Shown: positions 12,215 through 21,830 of the stretch, one piece after another
Layout of the letters: every line of letters begins with the position of its first letter
Position numbering within the stretch: the stretch's first letter is position 1
Assembly: GCF_013282725.1 (NCBI RefSeq)
Contig: NZ_CP054043.1
Location: 1,488,001-1,552,000 of the forward strand
From: Yersinia mollaretii ATCC 43969
GTDB taxonomy: Bacteria; Pseudomonadota; Gammaproteobacteria; Enterobacterales; Enterobacteriaceae
DNA length: 64,000 nt
Direction of reading: 5' to 3'
Notes under the pieces: generated by a model
Database searches by the model: none
What the model was told of the DNA's origin: nothing
The model's input: only the letters and a program-made list of their open reading frames with translations
Program-made: the position numbers and the translations under genes

Positions 12215-12622
12215 TTACTCAGGCTCGCCTTGTTTAAATTTGATTAGGTTGCGACGCTCTTTTTTATCCGGTCGCCGATCAGGATGCGGCATGGTCAGGG
12301 CATTCAGCTTGCGCGCTTGTGCCACTTTCTCGCGGTTGACGATACTGGCTTCGGTCTCTTCATACAGTGCCTGCGCCTCACTGGCCCCCCGGCGCTGGCT
12401 GTGTAACGCCAACACCCGCACTGTGCGCTCGTCATTACCCTGCCGCAGACGAATTTCAGCATTGATTTCAACCAGTTTACTGGGTTTCCCGCGCTGACCG
12501 TTGTAGTGGACTTTACCGCCATCCACCATTTCACGGGCGATGGCTCTGGTTTTATAAAACCGGGCCGCCCACAGCCATTTATCCAGCCGAACCGATTCGT
12601 CTGTGGCTGTTTTATCTTTCAT
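12215..12622 (-). CDS. hslR: heat shock protein Hsp15, ribosome-associated
   Basis: 135 residues, E. coli 133. The N-terminal S4 RNA-binding fold (VRLDKWLWAARFYKTRAIA, then GGKVHYNGQRGKPSK) is followed by a basic C-terminal tail (PDRRPDKKERRNL). Hsp15 binds 50S subunits carrying a nascent chain and helps recycle stalled complexes. I chose the ATG at 12622 rather than the upstream in-frame ATG at 12637, because an AGGAG ribosome site lies within that extension, 6 bp before 12622, and the product then matches the E. coli N-terminus. Confidence 0.95.
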   Translation of the reverse strand: MKDKTATDESVRLDKWLWAARFYKTRAIAREMVDGGKVHYNGQRGKPSKLVEINAEIRLRQGNDERTVRVLALHSQRRGASEAQALYEETEASIVNREKVAQARKLNALTMPHPDRRPDKKERRNLIKFKQGEPE

Positions 12623-12681
12623 GAAGACTCCTGTCATTGGGCTGATTTATGCTTCACGTCGCTATTATTTCTCGGGTCGCT

Positions 12682-13362
12682 TTATTCCGAACGTAAGTGT
12701 AATGCTGGCAATAGCTTACGGTAGTCATTAATTGCGGGATGGCTGTGAAAAACTTTGTCAGCACAGCTAGAATCCGGATTCTCTATTCCCAAACAGTAGC
12801 GAATGCCAAAGGTGCGAGCGGCATCCAAAATGGTTTCACTGTCATCGACAAATAGGGTTCTGGCCGGATTCAGCCCGGTGTGCTGCGCAACAGCCAGCCA
12901 CAGTCGTTGATCTTCTTTCGGATATCCAAATGTATGGGTGGAAAGTAATAAATCAAGGTGCTGATCAAGCGCAGTGTGCTCAATTTTTACCGCGAGGCTG
13001 TGTGGGTGGGCATTGGTGAGCAAAATGGTTTGCAAACCTCGTTCACGTAAACTGGATAGGAATGGCTCGGTATCTTGGCGCAAGCGGACGCGGCTACCCG
13101 CTTCGCTGGTCATGGCGTAAATATCCAAATCCAGCCGTTCACTCCAGTAATCGAAGCAATACCAATTTAAGGTGTGCTGCACCGCCAAATATTCATCGTG
13201 AATAATTTTGTGCGCTGACGCCAGCGGAATTCCTCGGCGTTGGCTGAGTGTTTCCGGCACCTGTTTGAGCCAGAAATGGCTATCAAACTCCAAATCCAGC
13301 AGGGTGCCATCCATGTCGAGCAGCACAGTATCAATTTCTTGCCAATTAAATTCAGGGGGCAT
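12682..13362 (-). CDS. yrfG: GMP/IMP nucleotidase, HAD family
   Basis: 226 residues. The HAD motif I is VLLDMDGTLLDLEFD near the N-terminus, motif II is in TILLTNAH, and motif III/IV is FVDDSETILDAARTFG. E. coli YrfG dephosphorylates purine nucleoside monophosphates such as GMP and IMP; that specificity is inferred here from homology. It has a GGAG site before the ATG. It is the first gene of yrfG-hslR-hslO on the minus strand. Confidence 0.93.
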   Translation of the reverse strand: MPPEFNWQEIDTVLLDMDGTLLDLEFDSHFWLKQVPETLSQRRGIPLASAHKIIHDEYLAVQHTLNWYCFDYWSERLDLDIYAMTSEAGSRVRLRQDTEPFLSSLRERGLQTILLTNAHPHSLAVKIEHTALDQHLDLLLSTHTFGYPKEDQRLWLAVAQHTGLNPARTLFVDDSETILDAARTFGIRYCLGIENPDSSCADKVFHSHPAINDYRKLLPALHLRSE

Positions 13363-13420
13363 AGCGACTCCACAATCACATTAGTGGTGATAAATTATAC
13401 GCGCAATAGACGAAAAAGGG

Positions 13421-15568
13421 CTAACGCAGGAAAGGGGCTGGAGTGAGGGTTTGGTTGAAGCAATTATCATAATAACGCTGAATATTATCCATGCGACTAC
13501 GGTTTTGCAGTACTCGCTGAATTAATAAGGTGGTATTCACCACTAAGCAGATAATCAGTGTCAGCAGTAGCAGGCTGGTGCCCAAATAGCGGCTGAGCGT
13601 CATCATATCTGGTTCGCTATGTAGCGCAATATGGCGAGTGCCATTGGCGTCGATAGTGATATTGGTGATGATGCCTTCGGCCTTAAACGGGGTATTGAGC
13701 AGTAATCCAGAGAGCCGCTGCAACTCTCGCCACTGTTCCAGTGCGCTGTAATCAAACAGCGGCACGGCAGGGGCAGGGTGATTCACTAGCTGCTTACCTT
13801 CATCGCTGGTGATCAGGAATCCACCCGGCGGTGGGCTATTCAAGGCTTCTGTCGCCAGATGGGTTTCACGGTAAACAAAAGATGAGGTGGCGGTTTTAAC
13901 CAGACTTTCCAAGGTGTCGGCACTGACGGGGCGTAACAGCACATTCATGCCTTTTAAGGTGCCAGATTGCGCACGTTTGACCAGCCCCGACCAATTCTTG
14001 GCATTACCCAAATTCACTAAAGCATTCTTCAGGCGAATGCAATCGCTTTCAGCACCGCATAATGCCTGCGTTTTCAAGACGATATCTGCAAAATTATCCA
14101 ACAAGATCATGCCAGATTTTTCAATCGCCGTGGCTAACTGAGGGTTGACGTTGGCGTCACTCCCCTGTGGATGTAGTTGCTGAGTGACGCTCGCCATCAG
14201 TGACGCAGCCCTTTCAATCGTGTCCGATTCAGGCAGTGGCAGAGGGGCGGCGTTATTCCAATAGATGCCGGAACAATCAAACGGTGTAAAAACAAAACTG
14301 TGCGGATTTTGAGTATTCGGTGGGACGTAGCACATGCCTGTCCCCTGCGCCTTCAACATATCGCCGATGCGCAATGGCATTTTTTCCAAGGCCTCGACGC
14401 TGGTCACCTGCTGGCTTTGCGCACCTTGCAGCCAGGCAACACTCAATTTCAGCGGCAAACCGAGGGGGACATAGATCAGTAACAATGCCATCACGAGCAG
14501 AGAGCCGGCCATCAGCGTCAGGTTTTTCCCCCAGCGCTGCAATGGAAAATGTTTCATCTCATCATGCAGGGATAAAAAACGGCCTTGACGGATAACCTGA
14601 CGATTGAGGTAGATATCAATATTGGTTTTTTTGCCCAGATCATGCGCAAAATAGGGTCCCCAATGGGCCGGATAAATCAGGTCAACCACCCCGAGGGAGA
14701 TATTGCTCATCTGCCCCTGATTCGATTCACCAAACAGCCCCCAGCGCTTCGGTGTACCACTTAAGCAATGGACTTCACGCAAATCTTTTTCAGACAGCGG
14801 ACGGAATATATTCCAGCATGCCCAGCCGATTAATGTTGCGGCCACAATCACCAGCCAAGGCAGGGTGACTGCTGGGCCTATCAGGGCGAAAAACAGTATT
14901 AGCAACGCCAGACAAATGGCTATGGCTTCTTTTAAGTCATTCGCGCCATGCAGGGCATACTCTTCTGCTGTTTCCTTACGGATATTCAGCAGCTCAATGT
15001 GTTCACTATCAGCTTTGCGAATCGAGGCATTTTGCGCGGTGGATGGCAATATAGGCTGATAAGTATTTTCTGGCTGATGATTCTTCAGAGTATGCCCATT
15101 AAGGGAGATGACCAAAGGGATACTCTGAGTTTGGATCAGTTCTACGTCATTATCCTGAGTGATGTATTGCTCCCACGACGAGGGCAGATGGACTTCAATC
15201 GAATCAAGGTAATAGCGCCATTTATTGGGTTCGTCACTCGCCACACCGTAGCGGGTAATGGCGCGGGTAACCGAATAAACCTTTTCGCTTTGGGGCGTTA
15301 GAACGAGTTTTTCTGGCGCGAAATCGCGGTTGGTTAGCGTATTAGGGTCAAAGGTTGACAGGGCTTTGAAGCCAGAATTTTCGTGCTGGCTGAGCAGATA
15401 ATTCTCAATATTAACCCGCTCTTCCGGCGTCAGTGTGCGGTGAGTGGGTTTCGCGAATGGCAGGGTTGCAGCTACGCGAGGGCTAGGGCGGAATTTAAAC
15501 CACCACAGCAAGCCTACTGCGATCAGACTGGTCAACAGTAAGGCCAATATTAAAACTATTGTGCTCAT
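13421..15568 (-). CDS. igaA: intracellular growth attenuator IgaA, inner-membrane regulator of the Rcs phosphorelay
   Basis: 715 residues, E. coli YrfF/IgaA 711. TM1 is at the very N-terminus, a pair of TM segments lies near 215-260, another near 350-370, and a last one near 655-680, leaving a large periplasmic domain between the latter two. Family motifs include ITRYGV, DPNKWRYYLDSIEVHLP, ELLNIRKET and GTGMCYV. IgaA holds the Rcs system in check by contacting RcsD; it is essential in several Enterobacterales unless Rcs is off. Monocistronic by layout, divergent from nudE. Confidence 0.95.
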   Translation of the reverse strand: MSTIVLILALLLTSLIAVGLLWWFKFRPSPRVAATLPFAKPTHRTLTPEERVNIENYLLSQHENSGFKALSTFDPNTLTNRDFAPEKLVLTPQSEKVYSVTRAITRYGVASDEPNKWRYYLDSIEVHLPSSWEQYITQDNDVELIQTQSIPLVISLNGHTLKNHQPENTYQPILPSTAQNASIRKADSEHIELLNIRKETAEEYALHGANDLKEAIAICLALLILFFALIGPAVTLPWLVIVAATLIGWACWNIFRPLSEKDLREVHCLSGTPKRWGLFGESNQGQMSNISLGVVDLIYPAHWGPYFAHDLGKKTNIDIYLNRQVIRQGRFLSLHDEMKHFPLQRWGKNLTLMAGSLLVMALLLIYVPLGLPLKLSVAWLQGAQSQQVTSVEALEKMPLRIGDMLKAQGTGMCYVPPNTQNPHSFVFTPFDCSGIYWNNAAPLPLPESDTIERAASLMASVTQQLHPQGSDANVNPQLATAIEKSGMILLDNFADIVLKTQALCGAESDCIRLKNALVNLGNAKNWSGLVKRAQSGTLKGMNVLLRPVSADTLESLVKTATSSFVYRETHLATEALNSPPPGGFLITSDEGKQLVNHPAPAVPLFDYSALEQWRELQRLSGLLLNTPFKAEGIITNITIDANGTRHIALHSEPDMMTLSRYLGTSLLLLTLIICLVVNTTLLIQRVLQNRSRMDNIQRYYDNCFNQTLTPAPFLR

Positions 15569-16070
15569 CCCATCCCCATCCGAGCGCCCCTGACTTACGT
15601 CAACTCTATGAAAGAATGCATATTATGCGTAAATACAGTGCAGAGGCGTATAGCAGAGTTATTCAGTGAACTAGCATGACATTCGCTATTATTCATCAAA
15701 ATAACTAATACAGTGCTCTTAAACTGCCCGTAGACTGGAGAAGGATAGCAAGGTTAAAACATCGGTAATATCAGCATAATCCTATTTTCAAACACAATTT
15801 TTAACGTGCATTGAGCGGAAGTAGGGTGAAAATTGACCGACTAAAATCTTGACTAAACTCGCCTTCATGTTAAAAACAGGTAAATTATATCTAACTGACA
15901 TTGCGATAAAGGTTCTCATTAACGCACAATGTGATCAAGTTCTAATAAATTCCATTAGAAAGTATCAGGTTAATTGCAATAGGCAGAAATCGCTTATTAA
16001 GTCACCATCAAAAACCCTGATGATCTTGGTACAAGTCCGTGTAGCGGTGAGTTTTTAATTTGGGGCCATC
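15569..16070. other. 502 bp intergenic region between igaA and nudE
   Basis: AT-rich divergent promoter space with no convincing gene; a 69-codon frame at 15849-16058 has no ribosome site and no recognisable product. A small perfect dyad, TTCTAAT (15940-15946) with ATTAGAA (15954-15960), is present. Both promoters presumably lie here but I see no strong sigma-70 box pair. Confidence 0.5.
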
Positions 16071-16628
16071 ATGAAACATCTGCATAAACCTAAAATTCTT
16101 AAAATAGAAACGGTTGCCCGCTCCCGCTTGTTTACTGTCGAAGCGGTAGATTTAGCATTCAGCAATGGCGTGCAACGTGTTTATGAGCGTATGCGCCCAT
16201 CCAATCGCGAAGCGGTGATGATTGTGCCGATTATCGGTAATGACTTATTGCTGATTCGTGAATATGCGGTCGGTATTGAAGAGTATGAGCTGGGCTTCCC
16301 GAAGGGGCTGATTGACCCAGGGGAGGGCGTGCTGGAAGCTGCAAATCGTGAGCTAATGGAAGAGGTGGGGTTTGGTGCTGAGCGCTTTGACTATCTCACT
16401 AAGCTGACAATGGCCCCTTCTTATTTCTCCAGCAAAATGAATATTGTGATCGCCCATAGCCTCTACCCGCAAAGTCTGGAGGGGGATGAGCCGGAGCCTT
16501 TGCCACAAGTGCGTTGGCCCATCGCCAATATGATGGCGCTGCTCGACGAACCTGACTTCTGTGAAGCCCGCAATGTCAGCGCGCTGTTTTTAGCGCAAGC
16601 ATTCCTGAATCGTGCGGGTACCGCTTAA
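16071..16628 (+). CDS. nudE: ADP compounds hydrolase NudE
   Basis: 185 residues. The Nudix box spans G79-G102 (GLIDPGEG...RELMEEVGFG), matching Gx5Ex7REUxEExGU. The family-specific stretches are ETVARSRLFTVE and MAPSYFSSKMN. NudE hydrolyses ADP-ribose, Ap3A and NADH-type substrates, a housecleaning role in the cytoplasm. It lies between igaA and mrcA as in E. coli. Confidence 0.96.
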   Translation: MKHLHKPKILKIETVARSRLFTVEAVDLAFSNGVQRVYERMRPSNREAVMIVPIIGNDLLLIREYAVGIEEYELGFPKGLIDPGEGVLEAANRELMEEVGFGAERFDYLTKLTMAPSYFSSKMNIVIAHSLYPQSLEGDEPEPLPQVRWPIANMMALLDEPDFCEARNVSALFLAQAFLNRAGTA

Positions 16629-16691
16629 TCCGCGACAGTTGAGTCATAGCTTGCCGCATACCATTGCCGTATAACTGCATATGCATATAAG

Positions 16692-16726
16692 AAAGCCGGG
16701 AGGATCTTGCGATCTCCCGGCTTTTT
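16692..16726. terminator. bidirectional terminator between nudE and mrcA
   Basis: AAAGCCGGGAG (16692-16702) pairs with CTCCCGGCTTT (16714-16724), followed by a T run on the plus strand. The minus strand also ends T-rich. It serves the convergent nudE and mrcA. Confidence 0.85.
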
Positions 16727-16752
16727 CATTGGTGACGACAACTATTGTTCCG

Positions 16753-19308
16753 TCAGAACAACTCGTGGGTCTGACCGTTATCCATCAGTGTCGTCCCAGC
16801 TTCATGCACCGAATACTCGGTCGGCTGAGTGCCTTCGATAAAGAACTCTGGGCGGCTGCCCGGCCCGCCAGTAGAGAGCTTACCGGTCTGCTTATCAATC
16901 ACTACGCTAACGATACCCGGCGGTGGTGTGACGGTTTTTTCCGGCAAGCCCTCAAGAGCCGCCTTCATAAAGTCATCCCATGCTGGCTGAGCGGTCTTCG
17001 CCCCCCCTTCAGCGCCGGAGATTTGGTCAGCGATTGCGCCAGATGCCGAACTGCGGCCTAAATCGCGGCGATGGTCATCGAAGCCAATCCAAACGGAGGT
17101 GACGGTATCTGGGCCATAGCCAGAGAACCAAGCATCTTTCGAGTTGTTGGTCGTACCGGTTTTGCCGCCAATATCTTTGCGCTTCAGATCACGCCCCGCA
17201 CGCCAGCCCGTCCCCATCCAGCCCGGTTCCCCGAAGATGTTGGAGTTCAGCGCATCACGAATCAGGAACGCCAGCGGCGTACTGATCACATGTGGTGCAT
17301 ATTGCTCATCGCTATTGAGCTTAGCCTGCGCAGGGGTGACTTGCTCCAGCTCTGGCATCGGCACATTGCTGGCGCTGTTCGTCTGTGAGGTCGCGACGTT
17401 TTCGATATTATCGTCCGACAGCACGACTGAGCGCTGAGTGTCGCCATAAATGACCGGTAAGTTGCACTCTTGGCAGACAATTTTGGGTTTTGTCTCAAAC
17501 AGCACATTGCCGACATCATCCGTGATTTTGGTGATGAAGTAAGGGTCAACCAAGTAACCGCCATTAGCCAGCACCGCGTAGCCACGGACTAACTGCAATG
17601 GTGTAAATGAGGCTGAACCCAATGCCAGTGATTCCGAATGCACGATATTCTGTGCAGGGAAGCCAAAGCGTTGCAGGTATTCAGCGGCATAATCCACACC
17701 CATCGCGCGCATTGCCCGCACCATCACCACGTTTTTCGACTGACCCAAACCTTGACGCAAGCGAATCGGGCCATCGTAAGTTGGTGGTGAGTTTTTTGGC
17801 CGCCAGTCAGTACCAGCACCGGCATCCCAACGGGTAATCGGCAAGTCATTGAGGATAGTTGCCAGTGTCAACCCTTTATCCATTGCGGCGGTATACAGGA
17901 AAGGTTTGATGTTCGACCCCACCTGACGCAGCGCTTGTGTGGCACGGTTGAATTTACTTTGGTTAAAGTCAAAACCGCCCACCAATGCTTTAATTGCGCC
18001 ATTATTAGGATCGATAGAGACCAAGGCTGAGTTGACGTCCGGCACCTGTGCCAGCCACCAGTTATCCTCGACTTTTCTGACCCAAATCTGCTGACCCGGC
18101 TGCACCACATCGGTGACTTGTTTCGGTGTTGGTCCCTGAGCGTTATCCGATTTAAACGGACGTGCCCAACGCATACCTGACATCGGCAGGGTCACGTTAC
18201 TGCCATCCGCCAGCATGGCCGTGGCTTGTGCCGCATTGGCTTGTGTCACGACCGCTGGCAGCAGCGGGCCATAGACCGGCAATGTTTTTAGCGAATCAAT
18301 AATCTGCTCGCGGCTCCACGCACTTTCACCCACCTTCCACAACACATTGGAGGGGCCGCGATAGCCATGGCGCATGTCATAAGCCAGCACATTGGCGCGT
18401 AGGGATTCAACCGCCGCCAACTGGAGCTTTCTGGTGATGGTGGTATAGACCTGATAGCCGTCGGTATAGGCATTCTCACCATAACGCTTAATCATCTCCT
18501 GACGCACCATCTCAGACAGATAAGGTGCTGAGAAGGCAATTTGCGGAGCATGGTAGTTGGCGACAAGATCTTCGCTGCGCGCCTGATCGTACTGTGCTTG
18601 GGTTATGTACTTTTCATCCAGCATACGCGACAGCACGACATTTCGGCGCGCGATCGCCCTGTCATGTGAATAGAGTGGGTTGAAGGTTGACGGTGCTTTT
18701 GGCAAACCGGCAATCATCGCCATTTGGCTAAGGGTCAACTCGTTGACTTCTTTACCGAAATAGACCTGCGCCGCTGCCCCAACTCCATAGGCACGGTAGC
18801 CGAGATAAATCTTGTTCAGATACAGCTCAAGAATTTCATCTTTGGTCAATAACTGTTCAATGCGAATGGCCAGAAAGGCTTCCTTGATTTTACGCATCAA
18901 GGTCCGCTCTGGGCTTAAGAAAAAGTTGCGCGCCAATTGCTGGGTAATGGTACTTGCCCCTTGTGAGGCGCGGCCAGACACCATGGCAACCGAGGCAGCA
19001 CGCAGGATACCCACCGGGTCCACACCGTGATGCTCATAGAATCGGCTATCTTCCGTGGCAATAAACGCGTGCACCATTTCGGGTGGAATCTGTTTTAGTG
19101 TCAACGGGATACGGCGTTTCTCACCGTACTGAGCGATCAATTCGCCTTCGGCGCTATACACCAGCATCGGTGTTTGCAGCCGGACATCTTTCAGCGTGGC
19201 AACATCGGGTAGCTGAGGCTCAATATATTTGTAGAGGCCAAATATCGAGGCTGCTCCCAGTAAAATGCAACACACTGTAAGGATCAAAAAATACTTTACG
19301 AACTTCAC
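16753..19308 (-). CDS. mrcA: penicillin-binding protein 1A, bifunctional peptidoglycan synthase
   Basis: 851 residues from the GTG at 19308, E. coli 850. A TTG at 19332 would add 8 residues, but the E. coli protein starts at the VKFVKYF position. One TM anchor (about 4-27) is followed by a GT51 glycosyltransferase domain with catalytic EDSRFYEHHGVDP and the GASTITQQLARNFFL motif, an OB insert, and a transpeptidase with GSNIKPF (SxxK serine), SKN and KTGTTN motifs. It polymerises and cross-links peptidoglycan in the periplasm. It is divergent from hofM. Confidence 0.97.
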   Translation of the reverse strand: MKFVKYFLILTVCCILLGAASIFGLYKYIEPQLPDVATLKDVRLQTPMLVYSAEGELIAQYGEKRRIPLTLKQIPPEMVHAFIATEDSRFYEHHGVDPVGILRAASVAMVSGRASQGASTITQQLARNFFLSPERTLMRKIKEAFLAIRIEQLLTKDEILELYLNKIYLGYRAYGVGAAAQVYFGKEVNELTLSQMAMIAGLPKAPSTFNPLYSHDRAIARRNVVLSRMLDEKYITQAQYDQARSEDLVANYHAPQIAFSAPYLSEMVRQEMIKRYGENAYTDGYQVYTTITRKLQLAAVESLRANVLAYDMRHGYRGPSNVLWKVGESAWSREQIIDSLKTLPVYGPLLPAVVTQANAAQATAMLADGSNVTLPMSGMRWARPFKSDNAQGPTPKQVTDVVQPGQQIWVRKVEDNWWLAQVPDVNSALVSIDPNNGAIKALVGGFDFNQSKFNRATQALRQVGSNIKPFLYTAAMDKGLTLATILNDLPITRWDAGAGTDWRPKNSPPTYDGPIRLRQGLGQSKNVVMVRAMRAMGVDYAAEYLQRFGFPAQNIVHSESLALGSASFTPLQLVRGYAVLANGGYLVDPYFITKITDDVGNVLFETKPKIVCQECNLPVIYGDTQRSVVLSDDNIENVATSQTNSASNVPMPELEQVTPAQAKLNSDEQYAPHVISTPLAFLIRDALNSNIFGEPGWMGTGWRAGRDLKRKDIGGKTGTTNNSKDAWFSGYGPDTVTSVWIGFDDHRRDLGRSSASGAIADQISGAEGGAKTAQPAWDDFMKAALEGLPEKTVTPPPGIVSVVIDKQTGKLSTGGPGSRPEFFIEGTQPTEYSVHEAGTTLMDNGQTHELF

Positions 19309-19427
19309 CTGAGATTTCCCATTCAATGTCAATTGGGCAGTTTATAAACAACCGCGCCGTAGTATAAAGGCAAGCCCTTAACATGGATACGTTCTTTTAT
19401 GCTCTCTCGACATGGAGGTCGACAAAG

Positions 19428-20312
19428 ATGTACACACAATATTGGCAGGTTGGGCTGGATATTCAAATGGAGGCCATACGCGCCTTGGCGGTTGTCAGGC
19501 GTCGCCATGGCTGGCAATTGCGCTACTGGTGGCATCACCCCTTACCTGCTGGCACCTTGCGCGAAGGCATTTTACAACAGCCAGATATCGTTAGCGACAA
19601 ACTCAAATTATTGCGCCAACAATTACCGCGACATATCTCATTACGTATTGCATTACCCGCACAGAGGATCTTGCAACATGCCATGGCCGCGCCGGACAGA
19701 CGTCTGCGTGAGCCGGAGCGTGAGGGTTATATCAATGCAACGGCCAGCCGGGTATTTCCGCTAAATAGTCAGGAATTGGCTCTGGATTATCGCGCTAAAA
19801 TCCCATCAGACAGTGAGCTATTAATTACCGCCGCCCGCCAGTCAGAAGTACAGCAGTGGCAAAGCTGCTTACATCAGGCGGGTTTACCCTCACACATCAT
19901 TGATATCACGCCCTGCGCTTTGCGCTATATGGCGGCAGCGGCGGGGCTATCTGGACCCTATTGGTTGATTCATCGTCTGGCGAACGAATGGCTATGGGTC
20001 TCTTCCAGCGAGCTGGCGTTTGAGTTCGGTGTGGTCACGAGTGAGACGGATGAGGGGGTGCAGGAAGACGATTCGGCTAGTGCAGTCGATCCGCTATCGG
20101 CCTTGGTGACACAGCTTCAGACTCGTTATCCCGAACTGAGTGCGGCACCTATGCGGGTGTACTACAGCAGCACGATGGATGAACAGCCGCCCGAAAACAC
20201 CACTCACTGGTCACCCTTTGCGGCATTTACCCAGTATCAACCACCCCTCCCGCCCTTACCTGCCGCTTACACTCTGGCTGGAGGGCTGGCACTGCGCCCA
20301 GTGGACTATTGA
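19428..20312 (+). CDS. hofM: HofM, PilM-like protein of the DNA-uptake (nutrient DNA) operon
   Basis: 294 residues from the ATG at 19428, which has GGAGG 9 bp upstream; an in-frame ATG at 19383 would add 15 residues unlike the family. It resembles E. coli HofM, an actin-fold PilM-type cytoplasmic protein that docks on the inner-membrane HofN/HofO pair. Sequence identity to E. coli is visibly modest (shared YWQVGLDIQ-like start, WLWVSSSE-like stretch). First gene of hofMNOPQ, which in E. coli is needed to use DNA as a nutrient. Confidence 0.85.
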   Translation: MYTQYWQVGLDIQMEAIRALAVVRRRHGWQLRYWWHHPLPAGTLREGILQQPDIVSDKLKLLRQQLPRHISLRIALPAQRILQHAMAAPDRRLREPEREGYINATASRVFPLNSQELALDYRAKIPSDSELLITAARQSEVQQWQSCLHQAGLPSHIIDITPCALRYMAAAAGLSGPYWLIHRLANEWLWVSSSELAFEFGVVTSETDEGVQEDDSASAVDPLSALVTQLQTRYPELSAAPMRVYYSSTMDEQPPENTTHWSPFAAFTQYQPPLPPLPAAYTLAGGLALRPVDY

Positions 20313-20860
20313 TGTATCAGGTTAATTTTTCATTATGGCGCACTGAACGCCTGCTCGCCCGTTACCGTTTTTGGCGTAATGTGGGATTGTGCCAATGCTT
20401 ACTTTTGGTCATCGCACTGGTGGTAGCGCAGATGCAATCATATGCAGTGAAAATCCGTCAGCAGGGCAGTTTGGCTGAGCTAACACAGCAACAGGTGGCA
20501 TTAAGCCAGCATCATCAAAAGGTGCAACAGGCTATAGCGCAATTGCAGCAAACAGAGCAGCGTTTGCTGATCTATCGTCAGGCGCATCAATCGGCCCGTC
20601 GATACGCCACATTGTTGCAGCAGCTATCACAGCAAATCCCAGATAGCTGTTGGCTGGTCAGCTTAGTGCCACAAGGCGATAGGGTGATTTTTGAGGCGAT
20701 TAGCCAAGAATATGCTGCTATTAACGACTTTTTAGTGCAACTAGGCCGCCAATCTCTCCTCGCGAATGTGCGCTTACAAAAGATTGCCCAGCAGGATGAC
20801 GGCCATTTTCGTTTTGCAGTTTGGGCTAATTGGCGTGGCGGGGATGATAACAATGAATAA
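20312..20860 (+). CDS. hofN: HofN, PilN-like inner-membrane assembly protein
   Basis: 182 residues. Its ATG overlaps the hofM stop by 1 bp (TGATG at 20310-20314). A short cytoplasmic N-terminus (VNFSLWRTERLLARYRFW) is followed by one TM segment (about 24-43) and a Gln-rich coiled coil (about 45-100), then a small alpha/beta domain. This layout is that of PilN. It likely partners HofO in the periplasm. Confidence 0.83.
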   Translation: MYQVNFSLWRTERLLARYRFWRNVGLCQCLLLVIALVVAQMQSYAVKIRQQGSLAELTQQQVALSQHHQKVQQAIAQLQQTEQRLLIYRQAHQSARRYATLLQQLSQQIPDSCWLVSLVPQGDRVIFEAISQEYAAINDFLVQLGRQSLLANVRLQKIAQQDDGHFRFAVWANWRGGDDNNE

Positions 20861-21440
20861 GAAATTACAACGGTGGCTGGATAGGCCGGGTTGGCAGCTC
20901 TGCTTATGGCAATGGGGTGTTCTGGGGCTACTGGGTGCTGCTGCCTATGGCATGTTATTACGCCCCACATGGCAACAGCAGAGTCTCGCTGAAAATAAAA
21001 TCATTCAGCATCAGCAGCAGGTAGAGCATCAACAGTCACTCTTGGCGACATTGCCCGCACTCTCTCTCATTCGCCAACAAATCGTGGCAGTGGGGTCTGA
21101 AGACATGTCATGGCGGCGGCATGAGGGTGCACCAAAAAATAGCTCGATGGCGCATCTAGTTGGTGAATTGATTGCACCCTTTGGTGGGCAGGTTGTTTCT
21201 TGGCAGCGACAAACTGAGCGGACAGTGGAGATAGAAACAGACTCAGTTAATTATCAGCAGTGGCATGCAACTTTGCGCGTCAATTTCTATGGGCTGCTGC
21301 ATTTATTTCGCCAGTTATCCGAAATTTCAGCACCTATTCGAGTGCAACTGATTGAAGTTAAAAATGATAAGGCTGCACTGAATGTGAAAATAAGTCTGAA
21401 AGAGTACTTCGAGGAGGGCATCAATGAGTCACCGCAATAG
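20853..21440 (+). CDS. hofO: HofO, PilO-like inner-membrane assembly protein
   Basis: 195 residues from the ATG at 20853, overlapping the hofN end by 8 bp. One TM segment (about 17-36), a Gln/His-rich coiled coil (about 45-70) and a C-terminal ferredoxin-like domain (about 110-190), as in PilO. ATG 20844 is an alternative start. It is assigned mainly by position and topology, since sequence conservation in this family is low. Confidence 0.8.
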   Translation: MNKKLQRWLDRPGWQLCLWQWGVLGLLGAAAYGMLLRPTWQQQSLAENKIIQHQQQVEHQQSLLATLPALSLIRQQIVAVGSEDMSWRRHEGAPKNSSMAHLVGELIAPFGGQVVSWQRQTERTVEIETDSVNYQQWHATLRVNFYGLLHLFRQLSEISAPIRVQLIEVKNDKAALNVKISLKEYFEEGINESPQ

Positions 21441-21783
21441 AGTGTTGGCCGTGGGGCTACTGATAGCCGCATCACTGACCCCTGCCGCTGATGCAGACAC
21501 GGCGGAGCGTAATCCTTTTCAACCCGTATCGGCAGCATCTTGTAGCAGTGATCGAGAGCGGCTAGCCAGTTGGCAGCTACAGGGCATTGTGAGTGGTGCC
21601 GATTACCACTCCAGTTGGGGGCGGTGGCCCAGCGGTCGCGGACAAAAACTGGTTGTAGGGCAACAACTTCTGCCCCATTGGCAGGTCACCGAGATTAGCG
21701 CGCGGCAGGTAAATCTAGAGCATATCAGCCCAGATAAAACGTGCGCAGGGTTCTCAGCGCCAATAGTGCTATCGATGCGCTGA
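21424..21783 (+). CDS. hofP: HofP, PilP-like periplasmic protein
   Basis: 119 residues; starts inside hofO with a 17 bp overlap and has GGAGG 7 bp upstream. A signal peptide (about 1-25, cleaved near ADA-DTA) is followed by RNPFQP, a motif typical of PilP/GspC proteins, and a small beta domain (QLQGIV, GQKLVVGQQLLPHWQVTEI). It presumably links the HofN/HofO pair to the HofQ secretin. Confidence 0.85.
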   Translation: MSHRNRVLAVGLLIAASLTPAADADTAERNPFQPVSAASCSSDRERLASWQLQGIVSGADYHSSWGRWPSGRGQKLVVGQQLLPHWQVTEISARQVNLEHISPDKTCAGFSAPIVLSMR

Positions 21784-21830
21784 GTTAACTCTTTTTCTGA
21801 TGATAGTCAGCATTAAAAGGAATTGAACTG

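Noticed and set aside
15849..16058. 69-codon frame upstream of nudE
   Set aside because: No ribosome site, no similarity recognised and AT-rich intergenic composition.
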